NCBI RefSeq assembly: GCF_013373865.1
Contig: NC_050472.1
Location: forward strand, 3,493,757 to 3,557,756
From: Monomorium pharaonis
Lineage: Eukaryota > Arthropoda > Insecta > Hymenoptera > Formicidae
Reading direction: 5' to 3'
DNA: 64,000 nt
Positions 38,574 to 51,143 of the stretch are shown in pieces. The notes under the pieces were generated by a model that saw only the letters and a program-made list of their open reading frames with translations, ran no database searches and was not told where the DNA came from. Within the stretch, counting starts at the first letter, position 1, and every line of letters starts with the position of its first letter. The position numbers and the translations under genes are program-made.

Positions 38574-41500
38574 TTATATATCTTACACTATATCCATATG
38601 CTTACAATATCAATTTGTGTCGTGAAATAATAAATATTTTCTTTAAATATCACGATTTATAAAAAATTAAAGAAGAAATAAACGAATATATAAAATTAGA
38701 CAATTTAACAAAATAAGAAATAAGAAATTGGTTCCGTCAGTCGTGCTAAATATATCATTATTAATTTTATATCAAAACATGTATGGTATACTCCCGTTTC
38801 TAAAGTTAGAGCTATGCAGATATTTCTTAACAGATAGATGATAAAAGAATAAGTTTTTTATCAAACCGCCGTAATACATCGCACTGAACATCTTACAGAA
38901 ACGTGAACAAATTCCTTATAATATGTGAATTATGTTCACGTATCTGTCACACGTGTTGCCATGACAGAATAATCCCGAACTGTCGACGCGTATGAGAAAA
39001 CGTGATGTAATTTGAATAATGTGACGTCGTACATGAATCTTTCATAATATCGAAAGAAAATCCACCCATACACGCACACATACCGAACTGTATTAAATAT
39101 TCATGATTGCCACGTTACTCGTAGAAAAATGAAAAATGTTTCGGTAAAATTATGCATAATAGCAAGTGGAGTTGACATTTTCACGTTTTGATTACTCGAA
39201 ATTATTAACGGATTATAAATAAAGAATTTATCTTCAACTTTAATATCAATTTTTTAAACTCTTATCTTATTTTAATTAGGAATATGACATTAATGCTTTT
39301 ATTGAGGAATCTGTAAATTTCAAACAAATTATGGAATATCTCCGTCAAATATCGCAATATCCGCAATATTATATTATTTTTCCTCCGAGCATCGACTGAG
39401 ACAAGTATTGACGGCATAAACGTGATACGCTAAGTTCCCATACCACTAAGATAATAATTGATCGCGAAAAACGTGAAAAATTGATTAACTGTATCAAATA
39501 AATTATAAAGAGAATAATTTTATAATAAGATGTCACTAGCGCGTTCTCTCTCTCAGATGTCTCATCTTAACAAGTATTTATCGAGATGCAGCGCCACGGC
39601 GTTTAAGTAAATCTCCGAATACAAATTAGGAAAAGAAACGGACGGACGAAGCTTCCTGGGATTTTGAAAGGATGATCCACGGAGGATCGGTATAGATTAA
39701 TTTTCCATTCGATGCGACTCGAGACGTAACGCCATTAAACGCGTTACCGTGTCAGCCGTAACGCGTAAATCACAAGGCGGGAGCACTCGCAGTACCAGCT
39801 CATAACTGCGAATTTACTACACGCTGCCCGCTAGTACGTTACTCGTACCTCGAGCCGAATGTTCGCCATTACAGCAGGGTTGGCCGATGTAAGCCGAATA
39901 AGTTCACCCGCTTGGGAAACTGATTTATCGCGTTCGAGGGATTGGGTCATTAGTCTTATCCCCGTAACTAATGACTCAATCTCGTCGTCCCCCTCGACTG
40001 CAGATTTATCGACCTACAGATCGTACGATTGAACTGAATATTTGTATGGCGGCGAGCGGATGTAAATTCGCGCGAGGAGAGAATCAGCGAGAATCTTATC
40101 GCGAATGTGCAGCTCTCATTTCAAATGGGCCCGTCGATCCGCTTAGAAATTACTCCGCACAAATATCGGATTGATAATGATTTAACTCTTTTGGGATGAT
40201 TGATATTCGCAGAATTCCACTTTTTAAATTAGCTAAATGATTTTGAATATCAATTATAATTTATTAGAGTTTTATAGAATTAATTGTTCTCTGATAAGAA
40301 TCTGATAAAATTTTAATGTGACAACAGACTTAAGCGAAATCTGTTATTTAAAAATTTATTATTAGTTTGTATTAATTTATTCAATTTATCTACTAAAATA
40401 AATACGTCCGCGGATATAATAAAATATTTTAACGTTGATATCTCTACTGGTTTTTGTTGATATTTTTAGCATTCAATGTGTAAAGTTAATGTTTAAATGA
40501 ACTTTGAGGGAAACTTGATATTACATGACACGTATATACATTACTTGTGCAACTGAAAAGATAAAATGAGAGGACTTAACGTTCTTCATTATTTTAGTTT
40601 ACTTTGCGAACGTGAAACAGCCGTAATTCAGTCTTTATTAACGCGACACAGTTGGGTTTGTACGTTTATTAGTAATTCGATACGTCTTGTTCACGGTGTC
40701 GAGATAATTAATTACTAGTTAAAGACCAACATAATTTTCGTATCTAGTAATGTTATATTCCAAGAAAAGACAAATAGTAATTAACGAAACTTTAATTAGA
40801 AACTTCGCGCGCGTGAGAGATAGTTTGATAAATTATATCACTTTCAACGCATTTAATTACGTATAAAATAAAAATCTATATTATGTACACATATATGTAT
40901 GATTAAATCCGTAACGTATATAGCTTTAATACAAATCTATAAAATAGATATTTCAATTGTACAAATAAACATACGTTGTTTTTTTTTTTAAATCAATTGT
41001 GTCAGAAGTAGGAAAACAAAAAGTTTATTGAAAAAATATGTCAAAAAGCATGAAAGATAAGAAATCAAACACAGAGAATAAGATAAAAGGATTTGCTGAT
41101 ATTTGATGTCGAAAGTTTGAAGATAGTATCACATTTAACATAGAGAGGAAACAAAACAGATACACTAGCAAATACGTGCTGTTCCGATGAAAGGATAAAA
41201 ATAAAGCAAAGCGGAAGCAACTAAAATATGCACGAGGTGATGAAACTTGAAGATGTCTATCGGCATCTCGAAGCTTTCGATACCGAGTATTTCGCGGATA
41301 GTACGATCTCATTTCCGCGTGAGTGCTTTCAAATCATCGTCTAGTATTGAAGTTTCTATCAGTTGCAAAAGCTCGTAACGATTTATTGCACGTGCAGAAA
41401 AAAAGGTGTTCACGTTTAAACTCGTTAAAATTACTCAGCAGAGAGTTTCTCGCTTCGAGCATTCGTAAATAAATTCGCAAGAGGAACTGTGTTATAAATT

Positions 41501-44500
41501 AAACATTATTATTGTGATATAATTATAATATCGTAATTAAATGTTGAACGTTACAGCAATTTTGTTATAGTAGGAGCACATAAAAAGTTACGATAAATAA
41601 ATAATCGAGACTTGTGCAAACATACGGACATATTCGAGTTACAAAGTGTACAGAATTCGAAATTTTTGGCTTTAAACGTTTATTGATGCGGAAAGAATTT
41701 GATAACGGTTATATATGAAACGTGAATGAACGACGAAATTATTTATAGGTCAGTTCATGCACACAGAATTTTCATGATTTGGTGAAATCATATAATATAG
41801 CGGATGAGCATGAGATAAAGCCAACATCAGTTTTATTAAACTATTTAGAATCGCGTGTCACACACGAGCCTTTATAAATATTTCGCTATTCATTAAATAT
41901 CTCCAGAATAGAGGGACAAAACGTGACATTTTCCGTTGAATTACGAATACATGTATAATATCTTCGATCGCAAGTTTACACGGAAATTCGGAGTATCACT
42001 CCTTGTTATCCCTCGCTTTTCGAAAAGCCATGATACTTTAGACCTAACTGGTCGAGGCTACGGCTAGAATGGCGGTAACTAACATAAATTCGGTCAAGTT
42101 AACGCTGCAACACTTTACGGTAACTCTCTTAGTTAGTACCCCTTCCTCCCGCTCTCAGTCGTCCCCCCCCCACCTTGACGCCTCGACGAGGTTGCGCAGC
42201 TTCCGGGAACTTGCGAAATTCCACGGTAAGCACTGCACAAATTCTCGGGGGCGATATCATGCTGTAAGAAAGTTCAAGTCGGCGTTATCATTACTCGCAC
42301 ACCGGCGCAATCGCGGATGAAAGTTGGAACGACAGAGGAACAATCCTTCAACTGCCATTCACCGAATAGAAAGGCTTCGTTTTTATTGCGATGAATCCTC
42401 GCTCGTTTTATCTCACATTCCGCCCCTGCGTAGTTACGTTGGATTGCAACTTGTAACTTAGCGCAGTTGGAAATTTATTACGCGGATGATAATGGCACGT
42501 TTCTCGTTTATAACATTTTGAAGGAAAGTAAAGAATGAATAATTATATAAAAGTTTTACTGTAATTGCAAAGTTATGGCTACTGACCTAATTGACAATTA
42601 ATACAAAATTTGAATATTTTAAGAGTATCATTGCCGATTTGCTACATTTTTAATTTTCAAATAAGTACATGTAACGTTGAGCGTGGCAATTTAAAAAATA
42701 TGTAATTTTAATTCCAAAGGTTTTACTCGCGCGCAAGTGATACGCTCAAGAATACGCAGATTGTCCGAGCTACCATGTTTGCGCCTGACAACTAAATAGA
42801 AAATTGCACGTATGCTGTTGAAGACACTCTAAAAGTTAGCGTGTAGCCGACGTGACTACAAGCTTAAGCCTTTGTCTGGGCCAACAGCCGTCAGGTTAGA
42901 GCGAAAAGAAGAACAGCGGCTTACCGGCACTGCCGGTGGAAGCAAACGCGAAAACTAAAATCCCCGTAAAGCCGCGTGCACGAAGTAGAATAAATTTGCT
43001 TTCGGCCTTGGATAAAGTAAAACGATTTTTTTTCATGCACATGCAACTCTACGTTGCGATTATGTTAAAAAAGTTGATGTATTTTGGGAAATTGGGAAAA
43101 ACTTTATTTGTCGGATAACAATCGCCTTCAAACGATAACGCGAAATCGAAACGCTGATGCTGTTTTACGTAGCAAGCAATATTTACGAAGTAAAACGCGG
43201 CCGTACTACTGCAATATAATGTGCTTATCTTTCGGAATTCTCGAAACGCGGGTGATTACTTCGATAAAAATTGCACATATCGAAGTTGTTTATCAGCAAC
43301 TCGAAATAGCGTGATTCTTTTGTTTTGTTTTTTTTCCCTATTTCACCCAGCATAACAACCAAAGAGAAACGTAGATTACATTAGAAAGATTTTGTAAGTT
43401 GGTTATTTCCATCGTTTTTCTGTGTGCAATTTTTTCTTCGAGGAAATTGTGGAAAAATTATTTTGAAAATAGCATTGTTATTAGATTAATATTTTTTAAA
43501 CAATCCACATGCTTTATTCTCGACATCACATATATCACTGTAATTATTTGCTTATTATTTAGAGCAATATTTTCTTTATTTTATAAAATATATAAAATAT
43601 CGCGCTATGAAATTGGTTATCGTAATTGGTTATCAATAACGGGGAATTTCTGTTTTATTAAGTTTGCATTGAACCTTGTATAGAATCCTATGGATTAATT
43701 GAAAGCTGTGTATGTGTAGAGAGAGGGGAGGGAGGAACATTCCGTAATACCCCGCATATCTAGGGTGGTATTTAGTGGCGCGTCGGTGCTGAAACATGGA
43801 AGATGCTGCGGATCATCTCTCGCCTGCATTATCAATATCTCGAGATATTTGCGAGAGCTGTGTACGGGGGTGCCTGCGGCGGCGGAGGCTTTGGCGGATT
43901 TACGGGACCGCCTTTCGAAGTTCATCCGTTAATGACCAGGCCTTACCCTCTCAGTCGGCAAGGGTGTAACTTCGCCCGCGAATATTCGAGCCCGCTACTC
44001 GTGGCTGGCTTAACTAATGACACGTTGGGGCGATATTGTCGCGCAACTTCCGGCTCCACGGAAACCTCTCTCGCGACCACGCCCCGCTGCCGTCATCGAC
44101 CGACGTCTCAATGAATTTGACGAAAAGTGAAACGACGATAACTGAAGCCCGAAGTCTGTTTTCGGAAATTCAGTATATAGTGAAAAAATCTCGCCTCTCG
44201 CTTTCGGTACCTTTAGCTGTATTTTTCCGTTAAAGAAAAAGTATTTTGTAATATTTTGACGTTGTTAATAATCTGTAGCTTAAGGACTCGGTTAATCGCA
44301 AAGTAATAAGTTACGAAACAGCTCCGTTTGCAACTATTATTGTTCTGCGGATTTTGTAAGGTAAAGTCTGAAAGCGTTTAATACTTGATTTTTCCTTCAA
44401 TTATACGAACTCGTTCGTTGGCTTAACTCTTACCGAAGACGGAGCGAAAAATCCACAATAAGTTCGCCGCTCGTCGATAAGGAGTTAATTACGTTATTTG

Positions 44501-45730
44501 AATTAGCAATTAAAGAACAGATTTTTCCGCCAACTCCATAGCTACCATATCTCTTTTTTCACGAACAAAGTTAGCTTCGTGGACCAAGTTAATTACAAGT
44601 TACGAAATTAGAACTTTACCCGCCTGTACCCGGGTCCCAGGACGCAAATTAATCCAGCAGGATGGGAATACAAGAAAAAGACTATAAGCGGATCCTGTTA
44701 AAAATGTCGTCTTCTTAACAACGGTCGAATTGGAACAACGCAATTCGAAAATTAAAACTCCAGGTATCTCATGACAAGAGCCTCTGCTTCTTTCACACAT
44801 ATGTATTTATTTCACATATATATGCAAAACGTATTGTTCTACTCATAGGACGGAAGAACACTTGCGTGGGTATGCAACGATTGAATATTTAAAGCATTAC
44901 GATTAATTGGCAGATCTTTCCAATTGAAATGGCCGTAATATCTTTTTTTTTTTTTTACGCAAAAAATCCCCCCGCCGCTTTTCAGGACTAAAAGAAGAAT
45001 TATCATATGTCCACACAAGAATAGAATTTTGAAATTAAAACTAAGTTTTTCTACGGTGCGGCAGAAAATAATAAACTTAGAAGTACTTTTGAAGTTCACT
45101 CTTCATTCACACTTATTCGTATTCAACTTGCTACATTTATGACTTCCGCTAAAAGTTTCAGCCTGAAGAATGAATAATGCATTTCGTATCCCATGAACGA
45201 CGATACATACTGTATTTTATTTTCCAAAATACAGCACTTTGCTAAAGAAACGTCGGGATAAGAGTGCGCCTCGCGAAGAGATACATCAAAGAGCGGAAAA
45301 AGTCTTCCCGACGAAAAGACGGATGGCATATTTGAAAGTGAGAGAAGTGAGCCGCGACGCAATAAAAAAGCATGCTTAACGGCCCATTAGGAGAGTCGTA
45401 AAAAAGATTAAAGTTGAAGTGCCGTTATGCAAAATTTTGTATTGCTTTCGCATTTTCTGTCCTTTACGTCGCACATGTGTTTATGCGCATCGCACGCGTC
45501 AGCGATGTGCGTGCATGCAGATGTAACATAGCAAATTCTGCGTTTGCCCATTGCCGGTAACGTGCGGCGAAAAATACCCAAAAGTAATTTAAATTAGGAA
45601 GATATCCCACCCCTGACTATAACACAGCTGCCGTGTCGTTTATTTTTCGTAAATTATACCCCTAAATTATGCCAGAGATCGTACTTTTCCGCGTTTCGAA
45701 AACCGTGAATATCGCAGCTGTGAATATACA

Positions 45731-46190
45731 CATAGGGTGACTAAAACAGAACGCAATTAATATTTAAGTATTATATATATATATATATATATATATGATT
45801 TATTTAATATCAGTTTAATAATCGGTACGATTTCCGTAGACGCGCGAGAATGCCTTTTAAATCTTAAAATTATATAAGCCTCTAGAATATTTTACAGATA
45901 ATATTCAACGATAATATCATTAAAGATAAACGTGTGCCAATTAAAAAAATTTTTACGATGATTATATCCATATAATAAATTAATTATTTTTTAGCCAATC
46001 CTTTAGTTCTGTAATCAATAATAGAAAGAATTCAAATATTTTTAAAATTCATTTTTAATTTGTACAGCATTTCGAACTATAACATTAAAAATGTTTTTAT
46101 CACAAATTATGTATAAATCTATACATACTTTGTTATTATTTAAGTAATTTTTGTACAGATCGAATTGCATGCGATTTCAACCACCCTGTA
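45731..46190. mobile_element. Candidate DNA-transposon remnant/MITE with AGGGTG ends
   Basis: The left end CATAGGGTGACTAAAACAG and the right end, reversed, TACAGGGTGGTTGAAATCG form imperfect terminal inverted repeats with the core AGGGTG and a second shared block GCAATT. Ends of the CAGGGTG type are common in Tc1/mariner and related insect elements. The 460-bp interior is AT-rich, includes an (AT)13 tract and codes for no transposase. Confidence 0.5.
45772..45797. repeat. (AT)13 microsatellite
   Basis: A pure TA dinucleotide tract inside the candidate element at 45731-46190. Confidence 0.95.
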
Positions 46191-47311
46191 TTGCAGCCAG
46201 GCTGTGAACGAGGGCGTTGTTTACGACCGATGTGGGGGCGTAATTGAGTGCGCTTAATAAATAAACAAGCTCGTGCTCGGATACGCATCCACGGGATGCA
46301 CAGGGAGGTGAGCTGTAAAAAATGAATTCATTTTTCAGGGAATGCTGGTCGGCTCGGGAAATATACCGTCGCGACATTCCACTCGAATCGTGAAAGTACG
46401 CGTGAAAAGCTGCAATAATCGGTATTGCGTTTAATCAACCACTTTCTAGTCCGCCGGCGCAAAACTAAATTATTATTCGCGTCAGTTATATTAGAGACGG
46501 AACAAAGCCTTACATTTTTTTTTTATATTCTATTATCTCCCACCTCTCTCAAAAAACAGTAAAAATTTGATATTAAGTTTAATGGAGATACTCCGGCGGT
46601 ATATCTTGCTTTGCGCGATTGCGAAAAATCAAAGAGGGAAACTTGAGACAATGGACGAACTGAATCCGTTCGCGTCCTTCCCTCAAGAAACGAATCTTGA
46701 TTAATGGCGCAAGTTTGCGTTACCATGTCCCGCGCCGGCCATGTTCGGAATGCATAATGGGCGGAATACATTAAAATTCAACCTCGCGGGCAAGCCCGAG
46801 AGAAGGATCTTTCTCTTCCTCTTTCGCCCTCTTTCTCTCTCACTCTCGCAACAGCGTCATTCTAAACGTGGAAAATAACATCGTTCTTCTCGCAATTAGC
46901 GCGGCGTCTTTGATCGATGACGGCAATTAGGTCGGTCCGCGTCGAATGCACGCGAGAAGTGCATCGGCTGCACACGTCGATCGTTAGGGAAACCCAAGAA
47001 AAATCCTCACTGGCTAACCGTAAACGTAACGCCAGTGAGACATCAGTTACGATTTTTCATCGGTCACGTTAATGGCCGATTTGCTGAATAGAGTTGCCGC
47101 AGATTTTTCTTCAGACGTCGATGTCTCCATTTCTTGCTACATCGAATTAATTGAAATTAATTGAGAGAGAAATATATATAGAGAGAGAATTGCTCTTCAT
47201 ATCTTTCCAATAGAGAACACAGGTGCAGTCGAATTCGTCTTGCATTGAATTGCGAATTATATTAAAATATATCTATTTGAATCTTTCTTTATATGTGTAA
47301 TAATACAATCG

Positions 47312-47371
47312 GATATTATAAATATTTTATTACAATATAATGATATTATAAATATTTTACGCTAATATAAT
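47312..47371 (+). repeat. Two tandem 30-bp units
   Basis: GATATTATAAATATTTTA plus 12 more bases, ending in AATATAAT, occurs twice head to tail with three to four substitutions near the unit ends. Confidence 0.85.
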
Positions 47372-48332
47372 ATCAATATATGCAATAAAAGTAATAACAT
47401 TATTTTTTTACAAAAACATTTTTTATTTTATTTGAAATAATATTCATATTTTTACATGTCTTTGATAAATAATACCGATCCAAAATTTATAATTCTGATG
47501 AAATGACATTTTCAATATTTTGAAACTCAATTCTCTTAAGGCACAATAAAATTCTGCCTGCATATTCAACCGATTTAATTTAGTACTGGAAAGTAGAATT
47601 TTTTACAGACGTAAAAAGTAGTTCCGCATGTAGTTAACCTTCTTTATTCTTTAAATTTTTTTTACGCGTTTCGCTGAGAGTGAATATGTTATGTAAAACA
47701 ACGTTTCTCTCTCACCAGTGAGAAAACGTCTAAAAATAATTACTAAAAATTCCATGTATGTACACTTGTGAATATAAATGGTAAATAACAGTAGGAATTT
47801 ATTTACTTTTATTAACTTTTGAGTTAACACCGTATCTGAACGAGATACACACACACACACATACATTCAGTTTTGTTTATGAATTTTTGTTGTCGCCTTA
47901 ATGGCGAGGCCAAACTCGTATGACACTGTATATTAGCGCGTTTAATACCGTCTGCAATTTCTAGTTGAAACACGAGCTACGCAGCAATTTCAGCGCAAAT
48001 TGCCGCGTTTTAATGGCTCCCAGTTGATCCTTTAAACACTTTCGTGCTATATAACATTAAGTAGCTTAATAATTAACTCCTGTGCAGAACTTGCTTTACA
48101 GTAAAATTCATCGCTATTTAATTGAAAAATAATATCCTCGTACTGCGACATTTGCATCATTTGCATGTGTCTCTTAAACATTCACGCAATGTCCATTGTT
48201 AAACAATTTGCTCATTAACATGTTAAATTTACATTAAACACAACTTAGCGCAGATTAATTTTAGAGTTTGTTTCTATCAACATTTGACACGCATTCTGCA
48301 TTACTTATATTTATTATACATGAAAAGAACGA

Positions 48333-48440
48333 TTTTACTGAAGTATCTAAAATTTTAATTTGATACAGATCTGAAGGTAATTTTGATGGTTATCCGTATA
48401 TTCGCGCGCGGCGCGTTAAATTTTTAGATACTTCAACGAA
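48333..48440 (+). mobile_element. Short TIR element, copy 2 of the dispersed family
   Basis: The left end TTTACTGAAGTATCTAAAAT and the reversed right end TTGAAGTATCTAAAAATTTAA form a close terminal inverted repeat around about 60 bases. The segment GATACAGATCTGAAGGTAA matches the left part of the element at 21129. It is much shorter than copy 1 and looks internally deleted. Confidence 0.55.
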
Positions 48441-49337
48441 ACCTCACTTTCCGTGTAGATTTTCTAGAAACAGTCAGGTATCCGATAATGAAGGGAATAA
48501 TACAGAGATTTCAATCCTTACGTAAGGGTGGCTCACGTCAATTTCGCGTTGAGAAACCTTAACGTGGCGACTAATCTGAAAACCAGATCGACAACTATCA
48601 CGGCCGCGCGTGCGCGCAGATTAATAATTATTCTCGTCTATTTTACATAAAAATATGCTTTATGCAATATCGCGCAAATCATCTCGTTCTCGCCTTGACC
48701 CGATTTCCCCATCTCGAGGCGATCTCGTGTCCAGCCAGCAGCTGCTGACTTCGTTTACTTAGATTATACATCAAAACTTATCGCGCTTTGTTAAACGAAT
48801 TATAATATATCGTTAAAATTTAACCCCGCGATATTTATTCGCGCATTAACGAGCGATACCCGGCGGGAGAGATCGCACAAATTGCAGTATCGGCGCGTTT
48901 TGCTCCCTTCGAATAATCAGCAATGTATCCTCCGATAATCGTAATATAATAATGTAAATTAAATATCTTCAATATAGTATGACAGCAGAGTTTCAAAACG
49001 AGATAATCTCCGCACGTGCAATTTTCGATATCGCGAACGTACCGGGAAAATGAAATACCGCAAGTCAAGTTTTGCGATTCTCGTCCCTACGAATAAGCAC
49101 TATTTTTGCGTGACATCGAAATCTCGATGTTCGCCGAAAACATGCCAATTTCTATCCCTTTTTGAACTTTATCCTTTCTCCTTTCTATTTTTTGGGGGAA
49201 TTTATTCCTCTTACACGTGTTCGTTATCCCCTCGATCGATCATTAAGGAAACGTGAGATGTCTTATCGAGGCGCGGCCCTCGTGATAATTCGCGATGAAG
49301 GCCGTAGAGCACTCTCTGTTGTAGATAATATCCTTCG

Positions 49338-49339
<2 letters not shown>

Positions 49340-49387
<48 letters not shown>
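49340..49387. repeat. (AC)24 microsatellite just inside intron 2
   Basis: A pure 48-base AC tract whose near edge is 26 bases from the exon 2 boundary at 49414. In the pre-mRNA it reads as (GU)n close downstream of the 5' splice site. GU repeats near donors can recruit CELF/TDP-43-type proteins and change splicing; that effect is inference. Confidence 0.97.
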
Positions 49388-49389
<2 letters not shown>

Positions 49390-49413
49390 ATGGACTTTAT
49401 GGTGGCGACTTAC

Positions 49414-49637
49414 CTTGTAACTGCCGACCGCGTGCGCGCCATCGTAGATGTAGAGATGGTCGTTGCAGTCTAACTGCAGCTGATCGAATCGGAGCATAAA
49501 CCGCTGGAGGATGCTGTGAGTCTGAAAAGTAATGGCGCAATCGAGATCCCTCTCATTTTGCGAAGTAAGAACGGCGCCGTCTATCTTCCTGTAGAGATCC
49601 CGCAGGAAGTATTTCTTGCAGACGTCGCTCATCTGAT
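49414..49637 (-). CDS. loaf: Coding exon 2: first two thirds of the CUB domain
   Basis: The exon is 224 bp. It completes a Tyr codon split across intron 1 and then encodes 74 residues (32-105). The acceptor is pyrimidine-rich and ends TTACAG; the donor is AAG|GTAAGT, phase 0. The protein starts QMSDVCKKYFLRDLYRK and carries CUB cysteines C37, C64 and C88. The stretch CNDHLYIYDG (88-97) matches the typical CUB pattern of Cys, acidic residue, aromatic/aliphatic strand and Asp-Gly. CUB domains are extracellular beta-sandwich modules for protein binding. The fourth CUB cysteine and the final strands come from the next exon, 27.5 kb away. A long (AC)n tract lies in intron 2 only 26 bases past the donor. 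Confidence 0.93.
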
Positions 49638-49939
49638 CTGTAAGGAAAACAGACGAAAGAGAGTTAATCGATCTGACTACGTAGGATTCGATACATCGCT
49701 ACACAAATATGTATGTCCTCCAATATTGATTAAATTGCATAAAAACGGGATGTAATTGAAAAAAATTTGGTGTCGCATAAATCAATGATACATGGATATT
49801 CATTTTGGAGGCTGTGTATCAGTGATTTCCGGGACATCACAAACTAAAAGACATTTTTTTATAAAAATCTTGCCTCTCTATATCTCTGTCATGAATTTAA
49901 ATCTTCAAAATTCTAAAATAAGGTACATAAAGAGAACTG

Positions 49940-50085
49940 CTTTACTAAAAGTACAGCTGGATATAGATCCAGAGATAATTTATAACCTGAAAAATAATTA
50001 TGTAACACCCTCAAATTGGTTGCTAGAATGTCGAAGCTTTTTGCAGCATTTTTCATCACGCTCGAATGTACTTCACAATTAATTT
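49940..50085 (-). mobile_element. TIR element, copy 3 of the dispersed family (inverted)
   Basis: Read on the minus strand, 50085-50000 matches 21195-21265 at roughly 80% by eye, including AAATGCTGCAAAAAG and GACATTCTAGCAA. The outer end (CTGGATATAGATCCAGAGAT, plus strand) resembles the GATACAGATCTGAA end of the other copies. The far end is less clear and the borders are approximate. Confidence 0.5.
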
Positions 50086-51122
50086 GACAATCCGACGAAG
50101 TTTACTTTCGGCAAAACCGTTATTTTCGCATATACAGGAAGAGTACAAGCATTAAATTAGTACAGGCCGACATTTTCAAAAATTAACGGCGCAAAATGAA
50201 AGTCAGCATTTCGACCGACCGCAATACTTCATGTTTCACGTCTCGGCGGAATGAAACAAACATGCAATCGCACTTTTGCTCCATTACGCGTACGCTTTAA
50301 AAACTACACTTACGAAGATGAAAATCACGCTTTTTTTTTTCTAGGTCACCGCGCGAAAATTCTACTTTTGCACGCGGGGAGGGGGAGGGGAGATGACGCG
50401 CCGCGGCGCCTCGTATATGGTAAATAGCACGCGATGCGCTGCTAGGTCGCGATTGCGCAACCCGGCAGATTTGCGGATTTGCATTTAAAACGAATGATAA
50501 CGAATGCACGACAGTCGGCAGTCAACGCAGTGTCGTGAAATAAGTTAGAGACGCACTTTGTCCCGGGGCCGGGCCGCGATATTGCGATCGCTGTAGTTTC
50601 TCGACATTATGCCGTAACATATTTCGGGAAAACAGGCAACAGAGGTTGCAGTTCTGGAACTCCGCGCTCGCGTCTTCGCCGTCCGCAGAATCTTCCACCT
50701 TCTTCCACACCCATTACCATCCCTTTGCAGCTGGGCTCCGCAACATCGAAATTACTTGCCTCCCAGGACCTGCGGTCCCCGTGACGCATGCGTTTGCCTC
50801 TCACGCGGCTAAAGCGTAACGCTGCAAAAGCGGTCGTTGCATCCGCCGGACCGCCGCGTTTTCGCCGTCGTGCACAGCGTACGCGGGGTGTGAGTTTATT
50901 CGCACGGCGAATAAACAGCCGCGGGAAAATCCAGGGCGAGCGTCGCATCGCGCGCGCGCGCGATCAATTACATAGTAATAATTTGGCCCCGGTCGTTCCG
51001 TCGGCAAGATGCGACTATACGCGATAGACGAGAAGCGATGAATTCCGTCGAGCGACGTGTTAATACGGGCGATTAAATTGAATAGATTCGTCTAAATTAC
51101 ATTGAGCTGTTTGAAAGAGAAA

Positions 51123-51143
51123 TTTTTTTTTTTTTTTTTTTTT
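51123..51143. repeat. Poly(T) run, 21 bases
   Basis: A homopolymer of 21 T. It could be the poly(A) end of an inserted reverse-transcribed element on the minus strand, but no such element is recognised next to it. Confidence 0.95.

Larger units (their letters stand above)
21868..49413 (-). other. Intron 2, 27.5 kb, splitting the CUB domain
   Basis: Bounded by GTAAGT at 49413 and TTTCCAG at 21868. It is mostly AT-rich with scattered CpG-rich pockets (about 25.7-27.2, 28.2-28.5, 30.5-31.0 and 43.7-44.1 kb). It contains a (CT)n tract at 24062, an inverted repeat pair at 25671/26996, a (CA)n tract at 30718, a possible LDLa relic at 32146-32232, a diverged duplication at 36910/38441, a TIR element at 45731-46190 and a small TIR element at 48333-48440. 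An 82-codon ATG frame at 26031-26279 (+) has a hydrophobic N-terminus but no other support. No host gene beyond the enclosing one is demonstrated. Confidence 0.8.

Noticed and set aside
43399..43683. Hydrophobic 94-codon frame resembling a membrane protein
   Set aside because: AT-rich DNA gives Phe/Ile/Leu-rich chance frames; no ATG start and no flanking splice or promoter signal.
43803..44114. ATG frame with a Gly-rich stretch (GGACGGGGFGGF)
   Set aside because: The Gly run comes from a short GGC-rich patch. No domain, no splice support, and the opposite strand is also open.
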